DNA of 64,000 bases, taken from Lysinibacillus pakistanensis (lineage in GTDB: Bacteria; Bacillota; Bacilli; Bacillales_A; Planococcaceae). The DNA lies in the NCBI GenBank assembly GCA_001312325.1, contig BBDJ01000005.1, positions 62,001 to 126,000 of the forward strand. Reading direction: 5' to 3'. The position numbers were made by a program, and so were the translations under genes. The notes under the pieces are model-generated. The model saw only the letters and a program-made list of their open reading frames with translations, had not been told where the DNA came from and did no database searches. This document shows, piece by piece, positions 39,111 through 49,280 of this stretch. Position 1 is the first letter of the stretch. Every line of letters starts with the position of its first letter.

Positions 39111-39638
39111 ATGAAAAATAAAATCTTTATGTTTGTTTTAGTCGTTAGTTTTTTATTTGGGGGAAAAGTATTAATAGCGGATGCTGCAAGAGTTAGTGAC
39201 AGTTGGAGTGGTACTATAAGTCATTATAGTTTGGGGACTGGAACAACAAACACAGATTATACTTATAATATTGATGTTGATAAAGACTATGTTGCTAGGG
39301 CTGAAATAACTTATAGTGGCTATACTGCTAGTTACTATACAAGTAGATTTATGGATCCTAATACTTCATTTGGCTTTAGTACATCTTTTATATATAGAAC
39401 AGGTAATTCTTCTGGAAGTAAAATTGGTTCTGTATCTGCTTTGGAATGGAGTCAAGGAAATAAATACAGTTATGTTTTACCTGGTAGTCCTTATAGAATT
39501 AGTTCAGGTGGTTCGAAAAAAAATTTTGTAGCTAAAACAGGCGAAAATGCACACTTAACAACAACTATTGTAATAACATGTGAAAAAGACACTGCTAGTT
39601 TAACATGTGGAGATAAAACATTTACGAAACCTATTTAG
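39111..39638 (+). CDS. secreted unknown protein (175 aa)
   Basis: Intact. Signal peptide MKNKIFMFVLVVSFLFGGK ending near ADAA, then a Ser/Thr/Tyr/Gly-rich, probably all-beta domain (DSWSGTISHYSLGTGT; YVARAEITYSGYTASYY) and two Cys near the end (VITCEKDTASLTCGDK), which could form a disulfide. Ribosome site AAGGTGGG. The next gene starts 22 bp later, so the two probably form an operon. No family recognised. Confidence 0.7.
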   Translation: MKNKIFMFVLVVSFLFGGKVLIADAARVSDSWSGTISHYSLGTGTTNTDYTYNIDVDKDYVARAEITYSGYTASYYTSRFMDPNTSFGFSTSFIYRTGNSSGSKIGSVSALEWSQGNKYSYVLPGSPYRISSGGSKKNFVAKTGENAHLTTTIVITCEKDTASLTCGDKTFTKPI

Positions 39639-39660
39639 GTTTTAGAAAGGAGGGTTTAAT

Positions 39661-40299
39661 ATGCTGAAAAAAAATAAGGGAATAATTTTTTTCTATTTGT
39701 ACTATATTGCTAATATTTGGTATTGGTAGTCAACTAGTATTTAGTAAAGGAAAAAAATGTTGCAAGTAATGATGGTGTTGATCTTGAATATGCTGTAGCC
39801 AAGGTGTTAAGTGAAATGCCTGAGATTACAATAAATCAAGCAAAAACATCTAGAGTTGTAGATATAGAATCAGTAGAAGCAAGTATGGATAGTAAAAAAA
39901 GCAGAATTTCGTTTAAAAGTTCAGAATGAAATTAGTAATTTGAAAAATGATAACGCATATTTGGAAAGAACTGCTGTAGCAGATACTAACAAATATTTAG
40001 AAGCTATTCAAATTGCTAAGGAAATTTATGGTGTTAGTGTTACTCAAGAGGAAGTTAATCATTATATTGATAAAAATGTTACTGGTTTCGTAAATTCTGA
40101 AAAAGAAGAATACGCTAAGGCATTAGGATTATCTCTTTATGAATTAGATTATAGCTTTGACCGAGATTTTTATGTTATGGATACTTTATGGGATAAATTA
40201 ATTCCAGTTTTAATGGAGCGATACCCTCAAGAAGATGGAGAAGATAATAATTTATATTTAGAAAGAATAAAAAAAGAATTTTACAGTAACTCGTTATAA
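39661..40299 (+). CDS. signal-anchored unknown protein with a SurA-N-like helical region, frameshifted
   Basis: ATG at 39661 after GGAGGG. N-terminal basic residues and a hydrophobic anchor (FSICTILLIFGIGSQLVF after repair), then an acidic helical domain; ASVTQEEVNHYIDKNV-like spacing (VSVTQEEVNHYIDKNVTG) recalls the N-terminal region of SurA/PrsA-type proteins, but no PPIase domain follows. Breaks at 7-base runs near 39685-39691, 39752-39758 and 39894-39900; one base removed at each gives about 211 residues. Role unknown; likely partner of the secreted protein before it. Confidence 0.65.
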
Positions 40300-40466
40300 T
40301 TAAGCAAAAGAAAGTAGTTGACTAAAACCCCCTCGGAAATTTTTCCCAGTGGTTTTCTGCATGTTAGTTTTGAATGAATTTTATAAAATTGTTACAAAGT
40401 GGCTTACAAGTGGTAGCTTTGGTAATGCAGGATCAAGGTAATATAAACCGAAATCATGAAAGATCA

Positions 40467-40500
40467 GATCAACAGAGTAGCATTTGCTACTCTGTTGATC
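40467..40500. repeat. perfect 34-bp palindrome
   Basis: Arms GATCAACAGAGTAGCA and TGCTACTCTGTTGATC with TT at the centre. No T tract follows, so it is not an ordinary terminator. Confidence 0.8.
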
Positions 40501-40540
40501 TTGGCTTGGCGGTCGCTAGAAGGGAGAAGTGAAACGTGGC

Positions 40541-40617
40541 GGTTGTCAATCCAAATTTGCGGTACTGAACCGAAGGGAGGATAAGAAGCAAACTTGGATT
40601 GATAACCTCATAGTACC
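40541..40617 (+). ncRNA. structured intergenic element with a possible pseudoknot
   Basis: A 20-bp stem (GGTTGTCAATCCAAATTTGC with GCAAACTTGGATTGATAACC; two positions are G-U or mismatched) encloses a 27-nt loop. GGTACT at the start of the loop is complementary to AGTACC at 40612-40617, which would make an H-type pseudoknot. There is no open frame. Whether it is transcribed, and in which direction, cannot be told; it could also be the end of a small mobile element. Confidence 0.45.
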
Positions 40618-40649
40618 CGAACCCTTTTGACATTGAACAAACAACTGTT

Positions 40650-40735
40650 AGGAGTTACTTGAGCATTCTGTTATCCTGAGCAACTTTCGGATTAACCAAG
40701 CATTTTTTTCTGACGACCGAGTATTTATCGAGCAT
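40650..40735. repeat. 21-bp-period repeat, locus 2 (degenerate)
   Basis: Units around ACTTGAGCATT, TCCTGAGCAACTTTCGGATTA, ACCAAGCATTTTTTTCTGACG and ACCGAGTATTTATCGAGC keep the 21-bp spacing of locus 1 but are more diverged. They lie just downstream of ileS. Confidence 0.6.
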
Positions 40736-40753
40736 TCCTTTAAACTATTTGAA

Positions 40754-43700
40754 CTAAAGATGGTTAAAATAAACGGTAATCTTTTCATCAAACATATCTG
40801 TCTCAATAAAACGTTCACTATGATTCTCGCTCACATAATCAATATCATGCAACAACACATTTGCTTTTAATAATGCTTCGTGTTGCTGGATAATATACGT
40901 TACTTTAGTATTCCCAGCAATTGATATCGAAACATACTGCTCAACAGGTAGTTGCCATTTTTTTTCGTGTGTCTTGGATTGTTCGGATTAATTCTCTTAT
41001 TTGACCTTCTTCCAATAAGCTTGCTGTAAGATGAACATTTATAAGGATTCGACATGAGGCATCTTCCGCTAAAATATATTGATCTTTTACGATGGATTCC
41101 ATTAACACATGTGCCTTTAGCAATGTTAGCTGTTCACCTTCAATCGTAATGATTATCTCATCCGTTCGCTGTAATTCATGTTTCTCCTGATCATTTAAAT
41201 TCATGACGTAATCTTTTACTTTATTCACTTTTGCTCCAAATACAGCCCCTGCTGTTTTAAAGTTCAGTTTATAATGAACTGTTTCATATGCTGATAAATC
41301 ATTTGTCCATAAACATTCTTTCATATTTAGTTCATCTTTCACCAGCTCGCTATACGGCTGAAAATCTGTTAATTCTCCGTCAACAGAGACAATGATTTCG
41401 CTTAATGGCTGCTTGACCTTAATTCCCTGACTATTACGAACGCTACGCCCTAATTCTACGATTGTTAAAATAGTTTGCATTTCTTTTTCGAGCTTCGCAT
41501 TAACGAGTGCTTCATTATATTTTGGGTAGTCTTGTAAATGCACGCTCTCTCCACATAATTGTCGATACAAATCCTCTGTAATAAATGGTGTGAACGGTGC
41601 TAATAATTGACAAATTGTTGTTAGTAGCTCATATAGTGTACTAAATGCTCCCCGTTTGTCCTCTGACAGCCCATTTGCCCAAAATCTTGACCGTGAACGT
41701 CGGATATACCAATTACTGAGCTCTTCCACAAGCTTTCCAATTTCACGTGTTGCCTGCGTAAATTGAAAATCGTCCATACATTTTGTCACAAATTGAATTG
41801 TATGATGTAAACGAGACAATATCCAATGATCTAATTTTGTACGTGAGCCTGTATTGTTTGCATCATACTCAAAGCCATCGATCTCTGCGTATAACTGATA
41901 AAATTTAAATGTATTATCCAATGTATCGACTAATTTTGATTTCGCATCCATAACAATTTTTTTTGAAAAGCGTTTTGGATTCCAGGGTGAACTGTCGACT
42001 AAAAATGACCATCGCAAAGCATCTGCTCCATATTGCTCAATTAATTCAACTGGCTCTAATGCATTTCCTTTACTTTTCGACATTTTCTGTCCGTGCTCAT
42101 CTAAAACATGACCCAAGGAAAGAACTTTTTTTATAAGGTGCCTTTCCTGTAAATAAAGTTGAAACCGCTAATAGGCTATAGAAAAAGCCTCGAGTTTGAT
42201 CGATACCTTCGATGACCACATCAGCAGGAAATTGATTGTTAAAAGTAGCAGGGTTTTCAAAAGGATAATGCTGCTGTGCAAATGGCATTGACCCACTATC
42301 AAACCAAACATCAATGACTTCAGGTGTGCGTTCCATCTCACCCTTACATTTTGGACAACTACAAATAACCTCGTCGATATATGGCTTATGAAGCTCGACA
42401 TCCTGTAAAGTCCCCTTTGCTAACTTCTTCAAGGCAGGAATACTATTTGGTGCTTCTTCATGACCACAATCTTGACAAATCCATACATTAAGAGGTGTGC
42501 CCCAATAGCGATTACGGCTAATATTCCAGTCCACTAAGTTTTCTAAGAAATTTCCGAATCTGCCATGTTTAATATGCTCTGGATACCATGTGACCTGCTC
42601 ATTATTTTCTAAAAGCTTTTCTTTTAATGCTGACATTTTGATAAACCAGCTATCTGTTGCATAATAAAGCAAAGGTGAATCACAGCGCCAGCAATGAGGA
42701 TAGCTATGTTCATATTTTTCCTTATCAAACAATAGCTCCTTTTTAGCTAGCATTTTAATAATGTCGACATCGCATTCTTTGACAAATTTACCGACTAGCT
42801 CTGGCACCTCTTCTGTATAACAACCTTTTCCATCCACAACATTGACAAATGACAGACCATTTTGCTGAACTGCTTTATAGTCGTCTTCTCCATAAGCAGG
42901 TGCTATATGCACGATACCTGTTCCACTATGCTCCGTCACATAATCGGCTAGTACAACAATATGCCCTTTCTCAACTGTAACGTATGAAAAAGGTGGAATG
43001 TAGGACACACCCTCAAATTCATGACCAAAATGCTCACTTAGCACTTCTACAGGCTCAGGAAAAACTTTGCTGACAAGCGATTTTGCTAGAATATACACCT
43101 TTTCTTCCTGCTTTACACGTACATACGTAAGTTTTGGGTTCATCGCCAATGCAACATTAGCAGGCAATGTCCACGGTGTTGTTGTCCAACCAAGAAAATA
43201 TTCATCCTTCCCCTTAATTTTAAACATCGCAGTTACAGATAAATCCTTTACATCTTTATAGCCCTGTGCCACTTCATGAGAGCTTAACGATGTTTGACAA
43301 CTAGGGCAATATGGCGACACGCGATGACCTTTATATAAAAGCTTTTCCTTGTGTACATGGCTTAAAATATGCCATATGGATTCGATATAGTCATTACTTA
43401 GTGTTAAATAGGGATTATCCATATCAATCCAATAACCTAGTTGCTCTGTAAAGGACCGCCATTTCTTTTCATAAGTAAAGACACTTCCCTTACATTCCTG
43501 AATAAATTGTTCAACACCATATTTCTCAATTTCTTGTTTCCCAGAGATACCTAGCTTTTTTTCTACCCCTAATTCTACAGGTAAACCATGTGTATCCCAT
43601 CCCGCTTTACGTTCAACGAAATAGCCCTGCATGGTTTTATAGCGAGCAACGACATCTTTAATCGTTCTACCAAAGGCGTGACCTACATGGGGTAATCCAT

Positions 43701-43848
43701 TAGCTGTTGGTGGCCCTTCGTAAAATACAAATGGCTTCTTGCCAGAACGATTTGTAATTGTAGCCTGGAATGTCCCTTCTTGCTCCCATAATGCACGAAC
43801 CCTCAATTCCCTTTCAACAGTTGTTTCTTTTTTCTCTTCCACTTGCAT
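40754..43848 (-). CDS. ileS: isoleucyl-tRNA synthetase, type 2 (eukaryote-like), frameshifted
   Basis: Charges tRNA-Ile. HxGH motif in [38 protein letters not shown], editing-domain segment [19 protein letters not shown], and KMSKS in [15 protein letters not shown]. These sequences and the C-terminus without the type-1 zinc region place it in the type-2 class, which is often insensitive to mupirocin. Frame breaks at seven T's (42126-42132) and eight T's (40956-40963); one base less at each gives 1030 residues. ATG at 43848 with AGGAGG. Preceded by a T-box leader. Confidence 0.94.
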
Positions 43849-43889
43849 ATGAATTCCTCCTATACAATCCATTTGTATAAAAGGCATAC

Positions 43890-44160
43890 AAAAAAACCCC
43901 GTCCCAAGTAAGGGACGGGGTTAACCGCGAATACCACCCTAATTCTATTGATACATCGTTCAATAGCACTCAGCAACGTACAATCATACGTGTTCTTTTT
44001 AACGGTAGACACCCGGATTAACCTACTATGTTCGGCCAATCTTCTCAGAGAGGATTTTCATGTAACACTTGTACACCGACTTTCACCATAAATGTCGGCT
44101 CTCTGTAGAACATAATGAAACATTACTCTTTCTCATCAACGAATTTGTATGCTTTTATTG
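43890..44160 (-). ncRNA. T-box leader of ileS
   Basis: Minus strand: stem I region with AGTA and the Ile specifier ATC (in GGTTAATCCGGG, about 44014-44025), the T-box sequence AGGGTGGTATTCGCGG (about 43925-43941), and the terminator CCCCGTCCC / GGGACGGGG (43897-43920) followed by T7. Uncharged tRNA-Ile should stabilise the antiterminator and switch ileS on. Confidence 0.93.
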
Positions 44161-44166
44161 TCATTC

Positions 44167-44195
44167 ATCTTAACAAAGTAATTTTTGACTGTCAA
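44167..44195 (-). promoter_or_regulatory. sigma-A promoter of the ileS T-box transcript
   Basis: TTGACA (44190-44195), 17-bp spacer, TAAGAT (44167-44172), placing the start just ahead of the T-box stem I. Confidence 0.8.
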
Positions 44196-44416
44196 CAATT
44201 TCAAAATCCTTAGAATGCATTTAGACATACCCCAATGCTTGCTATGAAGTACTGTATGCTGGAGTTTGCTACTTAAAAAGCTTTTTAAAAATGTTTTACA
44301 ATTAAATAATAATATTCTGTGATGCTGCTCATCAAGCTGTGCCTGCCTTTCCGTTAAAGCAATTGGAATTTATTGTAAATTAAGATTATTCACGGCAAAA
44401 ACGGGGCTACTAGTCT

Positions 44417-44949
44417 TTAAATTAGTTCCTCTCTCAGCATACTATCTAATCTGCTAATATGTATTATCATTGATTGTATAAGTTGGCCATGCTCCTCCGA
44501 TTGCTTTATTTTCCAACTATTTTTTTATAGCCTTAATTTCTCATTATTCTTGATTCAAATGCCATAAATTTTTTTAATGGTATATCTGCTAATTTATAAC
44601 CATATTTCTGTAACAACAATCGATCTACTGCAATTTCAGGTTGCTCCAAATAAAATTTAACGACTACGTTACAATGGGCAAGTGCTAAATGATCTGTGAA
44701 ACGCTTAACATAATCATCTAAAACTTCTATATGTTCCTCTTTTACGCTGATTTCAGAAAAAAATGCTCACTGATACATAGTTTGTCCGTTGAATATCTTC
44801 ATCAATAATAGCATCTGGCAAATCTAATTCCTCAATTGACGCTTCCTTCTTTCATCCACAATGACTAAGTAGTAATGTATTTGCTCAATACGGATTGACC
44901 AGATTTCCAAATCAGTCAAGCGCACAATCCGTTCAAAATAATCAATCAT
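44417..44949 (-). CDS. unknown protein, frameshifted
   Basis: ATG at 44949 overlaps the stop of the upstream membrane-protein gene. Begins MIDYFERIVRLTDLEIWSIR and, after one missing base (GGG read as GG near 44855) and one extra T (44760-44766), continues DLPDAIIDEDIQRTNYV, AHCNVVVKFYLEQPEIAVD and LADIPLKKFMAFESR. A stop follows at 44533, but one more indel would extend it through KQSEEHGQLIQSMIIHISRL to 44417. About 138-175 residues, no known family. Confidence 0.5.
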
Positions 44950-45623
44950 TCTCTGTACTCCTATCAGCATCCATTGTATAACTTTCTCGATAAATGCCAT
45001 CTAGCTTCCACCCATCGTATAACCTTACATAAGTGAATTCCTTCTGTTCCCTATTGTCTATCGTCACAATTACCTTGCTTCTCCACGGTAAGGTTAATGC
45101 CCGTACTTGTCCACCTCTCACTTTTTCTATTTGATCTGATAAACCTAGTAATGTAGCTGGGGATATTGTATGTTCAATTAAATAAAGCTGATGGTCAGTG
45201 CTATCCTCAAAATCCTGCATTACTTGCTGATGAAAGACAATGACTTTTTTTATTGGTTTCATACATACCTATAAACACCATAAAGATGCTAATGATTGTG
45301 AGTGCTCCTATCCAAAGGATATGTTTTTTTCTTAAACCCCAATAATAATAAGAGTGATGATCCTGTTTATACAAATACAAATAATAAGCGATACTAATTG
45401 GCCAAATAAAAACTAGCTGCCAAATAAGTACAATCCAAAAGATATCACCGAAGGATATCACATAATAAATAGTTAAAAAATTTAATAAGCCTATTGAAGA
45501 AAATAGCTGCCGCTTATAATGCTCCAGGTAGTTACTCTTAAAATGTAAAAATAATAGAGGAATAGTTAACAGAAGCGCGGTTGCAAAATCCATAAGCATA
45601 AACAAAGCCTTCACCCCCCTCAT
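44942..45623 (-). CDS. unknown membrane protein, frameshifted
   Basis: Four N-terminal helices (ATALLLTIPLLFLHF, GLLNFLTIYYVIS, FWIVLIWQLVFIWPISIAYYLY, LWIGALTIISIFMVFIG) precede a soluble C-terminal domain (VIVFHQQVMQDFEDSTDHQLY; WRSKVIVTIDNREQKEFTYVRLY). One break at seven T's (plus strand 45245-45251); repair gives 226 residues. Overlaps the next gene by 8 nt, so they are co-translated. Function unknown. Confidence 0.6.
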
Positions 45624-45709
45624 TCTTTTTTTTATGTAAAAATGCTGTAATTACTTGCAATAATTGTACCTTAATTTGCCACAAAAAACAGCTTATCCTA
45701 AATGAAAAT

Positions 45710-45731
45710 GACCCCAATTGTGAATGGGGGC
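45710..45731 (-). terminator. terminator of the sigma/anti-sigma operon
   Basis: Minus strand GCCCCCA / TGGGGTC stem followed by ATTTTC, just after the stop of the anti-sigma-like gene. Confidence 0.55.
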
Positions 45732-45751
45732 ATATCATTATTAATAAGCTA

Positions 45752-46703
45752 TTATTTTTCGATTTTAATTTCATCCAAATTAGCTACAAAGCCATATTCG
45801 CCAAGTCGCTCTTGCATACTGTAGGTAACGCTTACCATGTTTCCTACAGTAATTTTATCTTTTACTTCATGAAGGGGATACCAAATACCATTTTCTTTTT
45901 GATTAATCATTTCTTCATTTGATAAATGTCCAATTAAATCTTTTACTTCCCCAGAAACAACTAAGAAACGATCTCCTTCAATTGCTACAACATAGCCTGT
46001 TTTATATTTTGTGCCAGACATGTACGCATCTTTTGGATCGAGCGAAAATTGGTATTTTTGCTTTAAATAGGAAATTCTATCAACATACTTTGCAGTAAGA
46101 TAGTCCATCGCCTCTTTTTTTTAACACCAAGATAAGCATGTAGGGGGAAGGAATTCTCATATCTCTTTTGATAATCTTTAAGTAATTCATTTCTCGCGCT
46201 TCCTTTGATATTAAAAGGTTCGATATATTTTTCAACATACTCATCCACTGACAGCTCTAAATTAGCAAGTTTTTTTTTGAAATGATCATCTTCTAAATTC
46301 TGTTTACTCATTAGTCTGTCTTTATCTTCCAACTTATGATTTATGTCAATGCCCTTACTTAAAGCATATGCATAATAAGCATCCATTTCTATCATTGTTT
46401 GAAACAATTCATTACGAGATTGTTCACTTTGAGGATTATATGCATTCAACATTGTGGACATTTCATCTTCATCTAGAATTGGCAGGTCATTTGAAGATAA
46501 AAGTAACTTATTATCTAATTGTAATTGTGAATAGAAAAACAACCCTATACATGCTGTAAAAAAAGACGGAAATTACACTATATTGCCACCGCCAAACTCT
46601 TTTTTTTATTGTCACGTTGTTCTATATGCTGCACAACATTTCCTATAACCCTCTTTTTACTTTCCGATAAATCCCTTATGACTGTCACATCCACTTTACT
46701 CAT
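45752..46703 (-). CDS. probable anti-sigma/DUF3221 membrane protein, frameshifted
   Basis: ATG at 46703 overlaps the end of the ECF sigma gene by 8 nt. Cytoplasmic MSKVDVTVIRDLSESKKRVI, one membrane helix (YSVISVFFTACIGLFF after repair), a long helical extracytoplasmic part (YAYALSKGIDINHKLEDKD, then NLELSVDEYVEKYI), and a C-terminal beta domain (YVVAIEGDRFLVVSGEVKDL) resembling DUF3221. Breaks at A/T runs near 46556-46567, 46603-46609 and 46117-46123. About 316 residues. The overlap suggests it restrains the sigma factor encoded before it. Confidence 0.6.
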
Positions 46704-47215
46704 GCAGTAGCACCTCCCACTCAATATGCTGTAGCTTTGGCTTTAATAGCTCTCTCCACGACGCAGCCTTGTTTTGACTGTGCTCTCTGGAATACTTAAT
46801 AACTCGGCAATTTCCATAACAGATAATTCCTCAAAATAAAAATAAATTAGAACCTCACGTTGTTTTAATGGTAGAGCTAAAATTGCATTTTCAATTAATG
46901 TTTGTTCATCTTGCTGAACAAGCATGTCCCTTCTTATCACAGGTTGCTTCGCAAAAATTTTCTGTTGCACCTGAATTTTACGGTATGTCCAGCTACGTAA
47001 ATAATCTTTACTTTTATTGGTGACAAGTTTTGATAAATAAGCCCTCAATTCTCCACGTTCTTCGTAGTTTTGTTGATGATCATAAAACTTAATAAATACA
47101 TCCTGAACGATATCTTCTGCACATTGTAAATCTCTTACATAATAAAAGGCTAGTCGAATTAGTCTTTCTGTATGCTGTTCCATAATTTTTTTTCGAGTTC
47201 ATAAATCTCAAGCAA
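46696..47215 (-). CDS. ECF-type RNA polymerase sigma factor, frameshifted
   Basis: TTG start at 47215 after GGGGGAG. Region 2: RLIRLAFYYVRDLQCAEDIV, then QDVFIKFYDHQ. Region 4: LPLKQREVLIYFYFEELSVM and EIAELLSIPESTVKTRLRRG. Two frame changes: the A run at 47187-47194 (coding strand; two bases fewer or one more), and near 46758, where one added base continues RRGRELLKPKL to a stop at 46696. About 172 residues. Followed by the DUF3221-type membrane gene. Confidence 0.85.
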
Positions 47216-47334
47216 CTTCACTCCCCCTCTCTGCCCTATAAACGGTGCTCACAAGCTAGAGGTTTGCATTTTTTTGAAATTTTTTTCTCTAAAAAGCTGG
47301 CAGTATGATTCCCACCCTCAACTGGTTTCTAGAA

Positions 47335-47405
47335 GCCTTCTCGGTTACCTGAGCAGGTTTTCCCTTACCTCAGCACATTTCTCGGCTACCCGAGCGGTTT
47401 TCTCT
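47335..47405. repeat. 21-bp-period repeat, locus 3
   Basis: Three units: ACCTGAGCAGGTTTTCCCTT, ACCTCAGCACATTTCTCGGCT and ACCCGAGCGGTTTTCTCTTCG. Same family and orientation as locus 1, between the sigma gene and the Lrp-type gene. Confidence 0.7.
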
Positions 47406-47471
47406 TCGTCCGCCCCTGGAATTTTTCTTCTTGCCTGTGTAGTTCCCATAGCCACTTTCCCTGCTCTATTC

Positions 47472-47918
47472 TTATTTATCTAAATTTTCATTACAAAATG
47501 GAGCTATAATTTTCTTTTCTGTTGAAGATAGCACAATATTAGTTGAAGGCGTTCCATAAGGCATTGCCTCATCGATAAACCGCTCCAATGTTTCCACTGA
47601 ATATGTAGCAAGCTTCACAATATAACTAATCTCCCCAGCAACCCGATAACACTCCAAAACATCTGGGTGGTTATTGCAGAAATCCGAAAGACTTTTACAA
47701 TCAATCGATTTAAACAAAATAATGGCTTGAATCGTGCGTTTCATTTTTTTTAAATTAACTTTTGCTTTATACCCCTCAATCATTCCCTGCTCTTCCAACT
47801 TTTTAACACGTTCGATAACAGCTGGAGAGGATAGGTGAACGGATGCCGCTAATTCCTTCATCGAAATTTTGGCATTTCGCTGTAATTGCAATAAAATATC
47901 TGTATCTATTTGATCCAT
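47472..47918 (-). CDS. Lrp/AsnC family transcriptional regulator
   Basis: Intact, 148 residues. N-terminal helix-turn-helix (IDTDILLQLQRNAKISMKEL, then VHLSSPAVIERVKKLEEQG) and a C-terminal RAM domain (DVLECYRVAGEISYIVKLAT). ATG at 47918 with AGGTGG at 6 nt. It contains an 8-T run that is read in frame, a useful exception to the homopolymer problem. Divergent from the DJ-1 family gene, which it may regulate. Confidence 0.9.
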   Translation of the reverse strand: MDQIDTDILLQLQRNAKISMKELAASVHLSSPAVIERVKKLEEQGMIEGYKAKVNLKKMKRTIQAIILFKSIDCKSLSDFCNNHPDVLECYRVAGEISYIVKLATYSVETLERFIDEAMPYGTPSTNIVLSSTEKKIIAPFCNENLDK

Positions 47919-48060
47919 TGGTATCCACCTTTTTTTTATTAATTTGATTTAAGAAAATTCCTTATATTATAAACCAGATTCTCATAATTACATTATACAA
48001 CTTCTGTTCTTGTGAAACCTCGTCCTCTAAAATTAAACGTATAAAGGAGGCATAATCAGC

Positions 48061-48646
48061 ATGAAAAAAAGTTTTATTATTATTAGCTAATGGGTTTGAG
48101 GCTGTTGAAGCGAGTGTTTTTACAGATGTACTAGGCTGGAATAAATGGGAGGGTGATGGATCAACAGAAGTAGTGACTGTCGGTTTACATCCACAACTGC
48201 AATGTACATGGAATTTTAACGTAGTCCCAGAAAAATTACTTCATGAAGTTTCATTAGAGGAATTTGATGCTCTTGCCATCCCCGGAGGCTTTGAGGAGGC
48301 GGGTTTTTATACAGATGCCTTCAGTCAAGAATTTCAAGAAGTTGTCCATCACTTTGATGAACATAAAAAACCAATTGCTACGGTTTGTGTGGCCTCACTT
48401 ATTTTAGGCCATAGTGGCATTCTACAAAACCGAAGAGCTACGACCTATAATCATCCAACAAGTAAACGTTTAGCACAGCTCCAATCCTATGGTGCAGACA
48501 TTGTCAACGAGCGAATTGTTCAAAATGAACATATTATTACTTCATCCAATCCAGGTACTGCATTCGAGGTAGCTTTCTCCTTACTTGAAAAGTTGACATC
48601 AATTGTTAACACAAGGAAAGTAAAAGATTTAATGGGTTTTAAATAA
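48061..48646 (+). CDS. DJ-1/PfpI family protein (ThiJ-like), frameshifted
   Basis: ATG at 48061 after AAAGGAGG. A break at seven A's immediately after the start (48064-48070); with six the protein begins MKKVLLLLANGFEAVEAS. FDALAIPGGFEEAGFYTDAF and the nucleophile elbow TVCVASLILG (Cys) define the family; EHIITSSNPGTAFEVAFSLL closes the fold. About 194 residues. Probably a stress-related deglycase/chaperone-like protein; the activity cannot be specified. Confidence 0.87.
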
Positions 48647-48659
48647 TAGTAAGTCACCA

Positions 48660-48690
48660 AGAATCACCGTTGAAAAATTTACGGTGATTC
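48660..48690 (+). terminator. terminator of the DJ-1 gene
   Basis: GAATCACCGT / ACGGTGATTC hairpin followed by TCTTTTTT. Confidence 0.85.
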
Positions 48691-48947
48691 TCTTTTTTGT
48701 TTAAAACATAATCATTACTACCATATCGTCATCATCACTACCTATATGGCATTCGAGAATAATTCATCGTAGCCCTCATAATAAGTTTTGCCTTTAATGG
48801 AACACAATTTAAACAAGGTATTCTTGTCTATGGAGAAAAATTACCATGTAACCAAAAATGCTCACATATCCTAACACATTCAATCAAATAGCCATTTTAT
48901 TTACTTTCTCTGCAATAATTACATAACAAAATTAATAAATTTGAAAT

Positions 48948-49073
48948 ATGTATACGTTAAGTAAAATAGTAGCGCTTATTTTTATTCCTAGTACAATTAA
49001 AGAAAGGTTTAAACAACTGCTTGCCAAAAATCCAAAGGCTGAAATGCTGGATTATGTATATTCCATTTATTAA
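48948..49073 (+). CDS. small unknown open frame (41 aa), possible gene scrap
   Basis: MYTLSKIVALIFIPSTIKER followed by FKQLLAKNPKAEMLDYVYSIY. The composition is protein-like and the end looks like a natural C-terminus, but there is no ribosome site. It may be the tail of a lost gene. The rest of 48691-49160 shows nothing I can identify. Confidence 0.25.
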   Translation: MYTLSKIVALIFIPSTIKERFKQLLAKNPKAEMLDYVYSIY

Positions 49074-49168
49074 GAGGATAAATAATTATTAAACTTGAGG
49101 AAAAGAGATTCATTAAGTGGACTTGTATTGTTATGTACATTTACACATCAGGGCAACCCTTCTAAACA

Positions 49169-49212
49169 ACATAGCCACCTAGCACCGATTAAGTCGATAC
49201 TAAGTGGCTATT
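49169..49212. terminator. hairpin, probable terminator
   Basis: ATAGCCAC near 49169 pairs with GTGGCTAT near 49205, with T-rich sequence on the plus side. It lies about 70 bp beyond the SLH gene stop. Confidence 0.5.
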
Positions 49213-49280
49213 TATTTTCTATCATTCATGATAGGGAATAATCCACTACCATCCGCTTTACAGTTTCACTGCATCCAATT

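Noticed and set aside
43859..43879. TATACAA / TTGTATA hairpin as a separate regulator of ileS translation
   Set aside because: It lies between the T-box terminator and the ribosome site and does not include the site; without comparative data it is most likely incidental.
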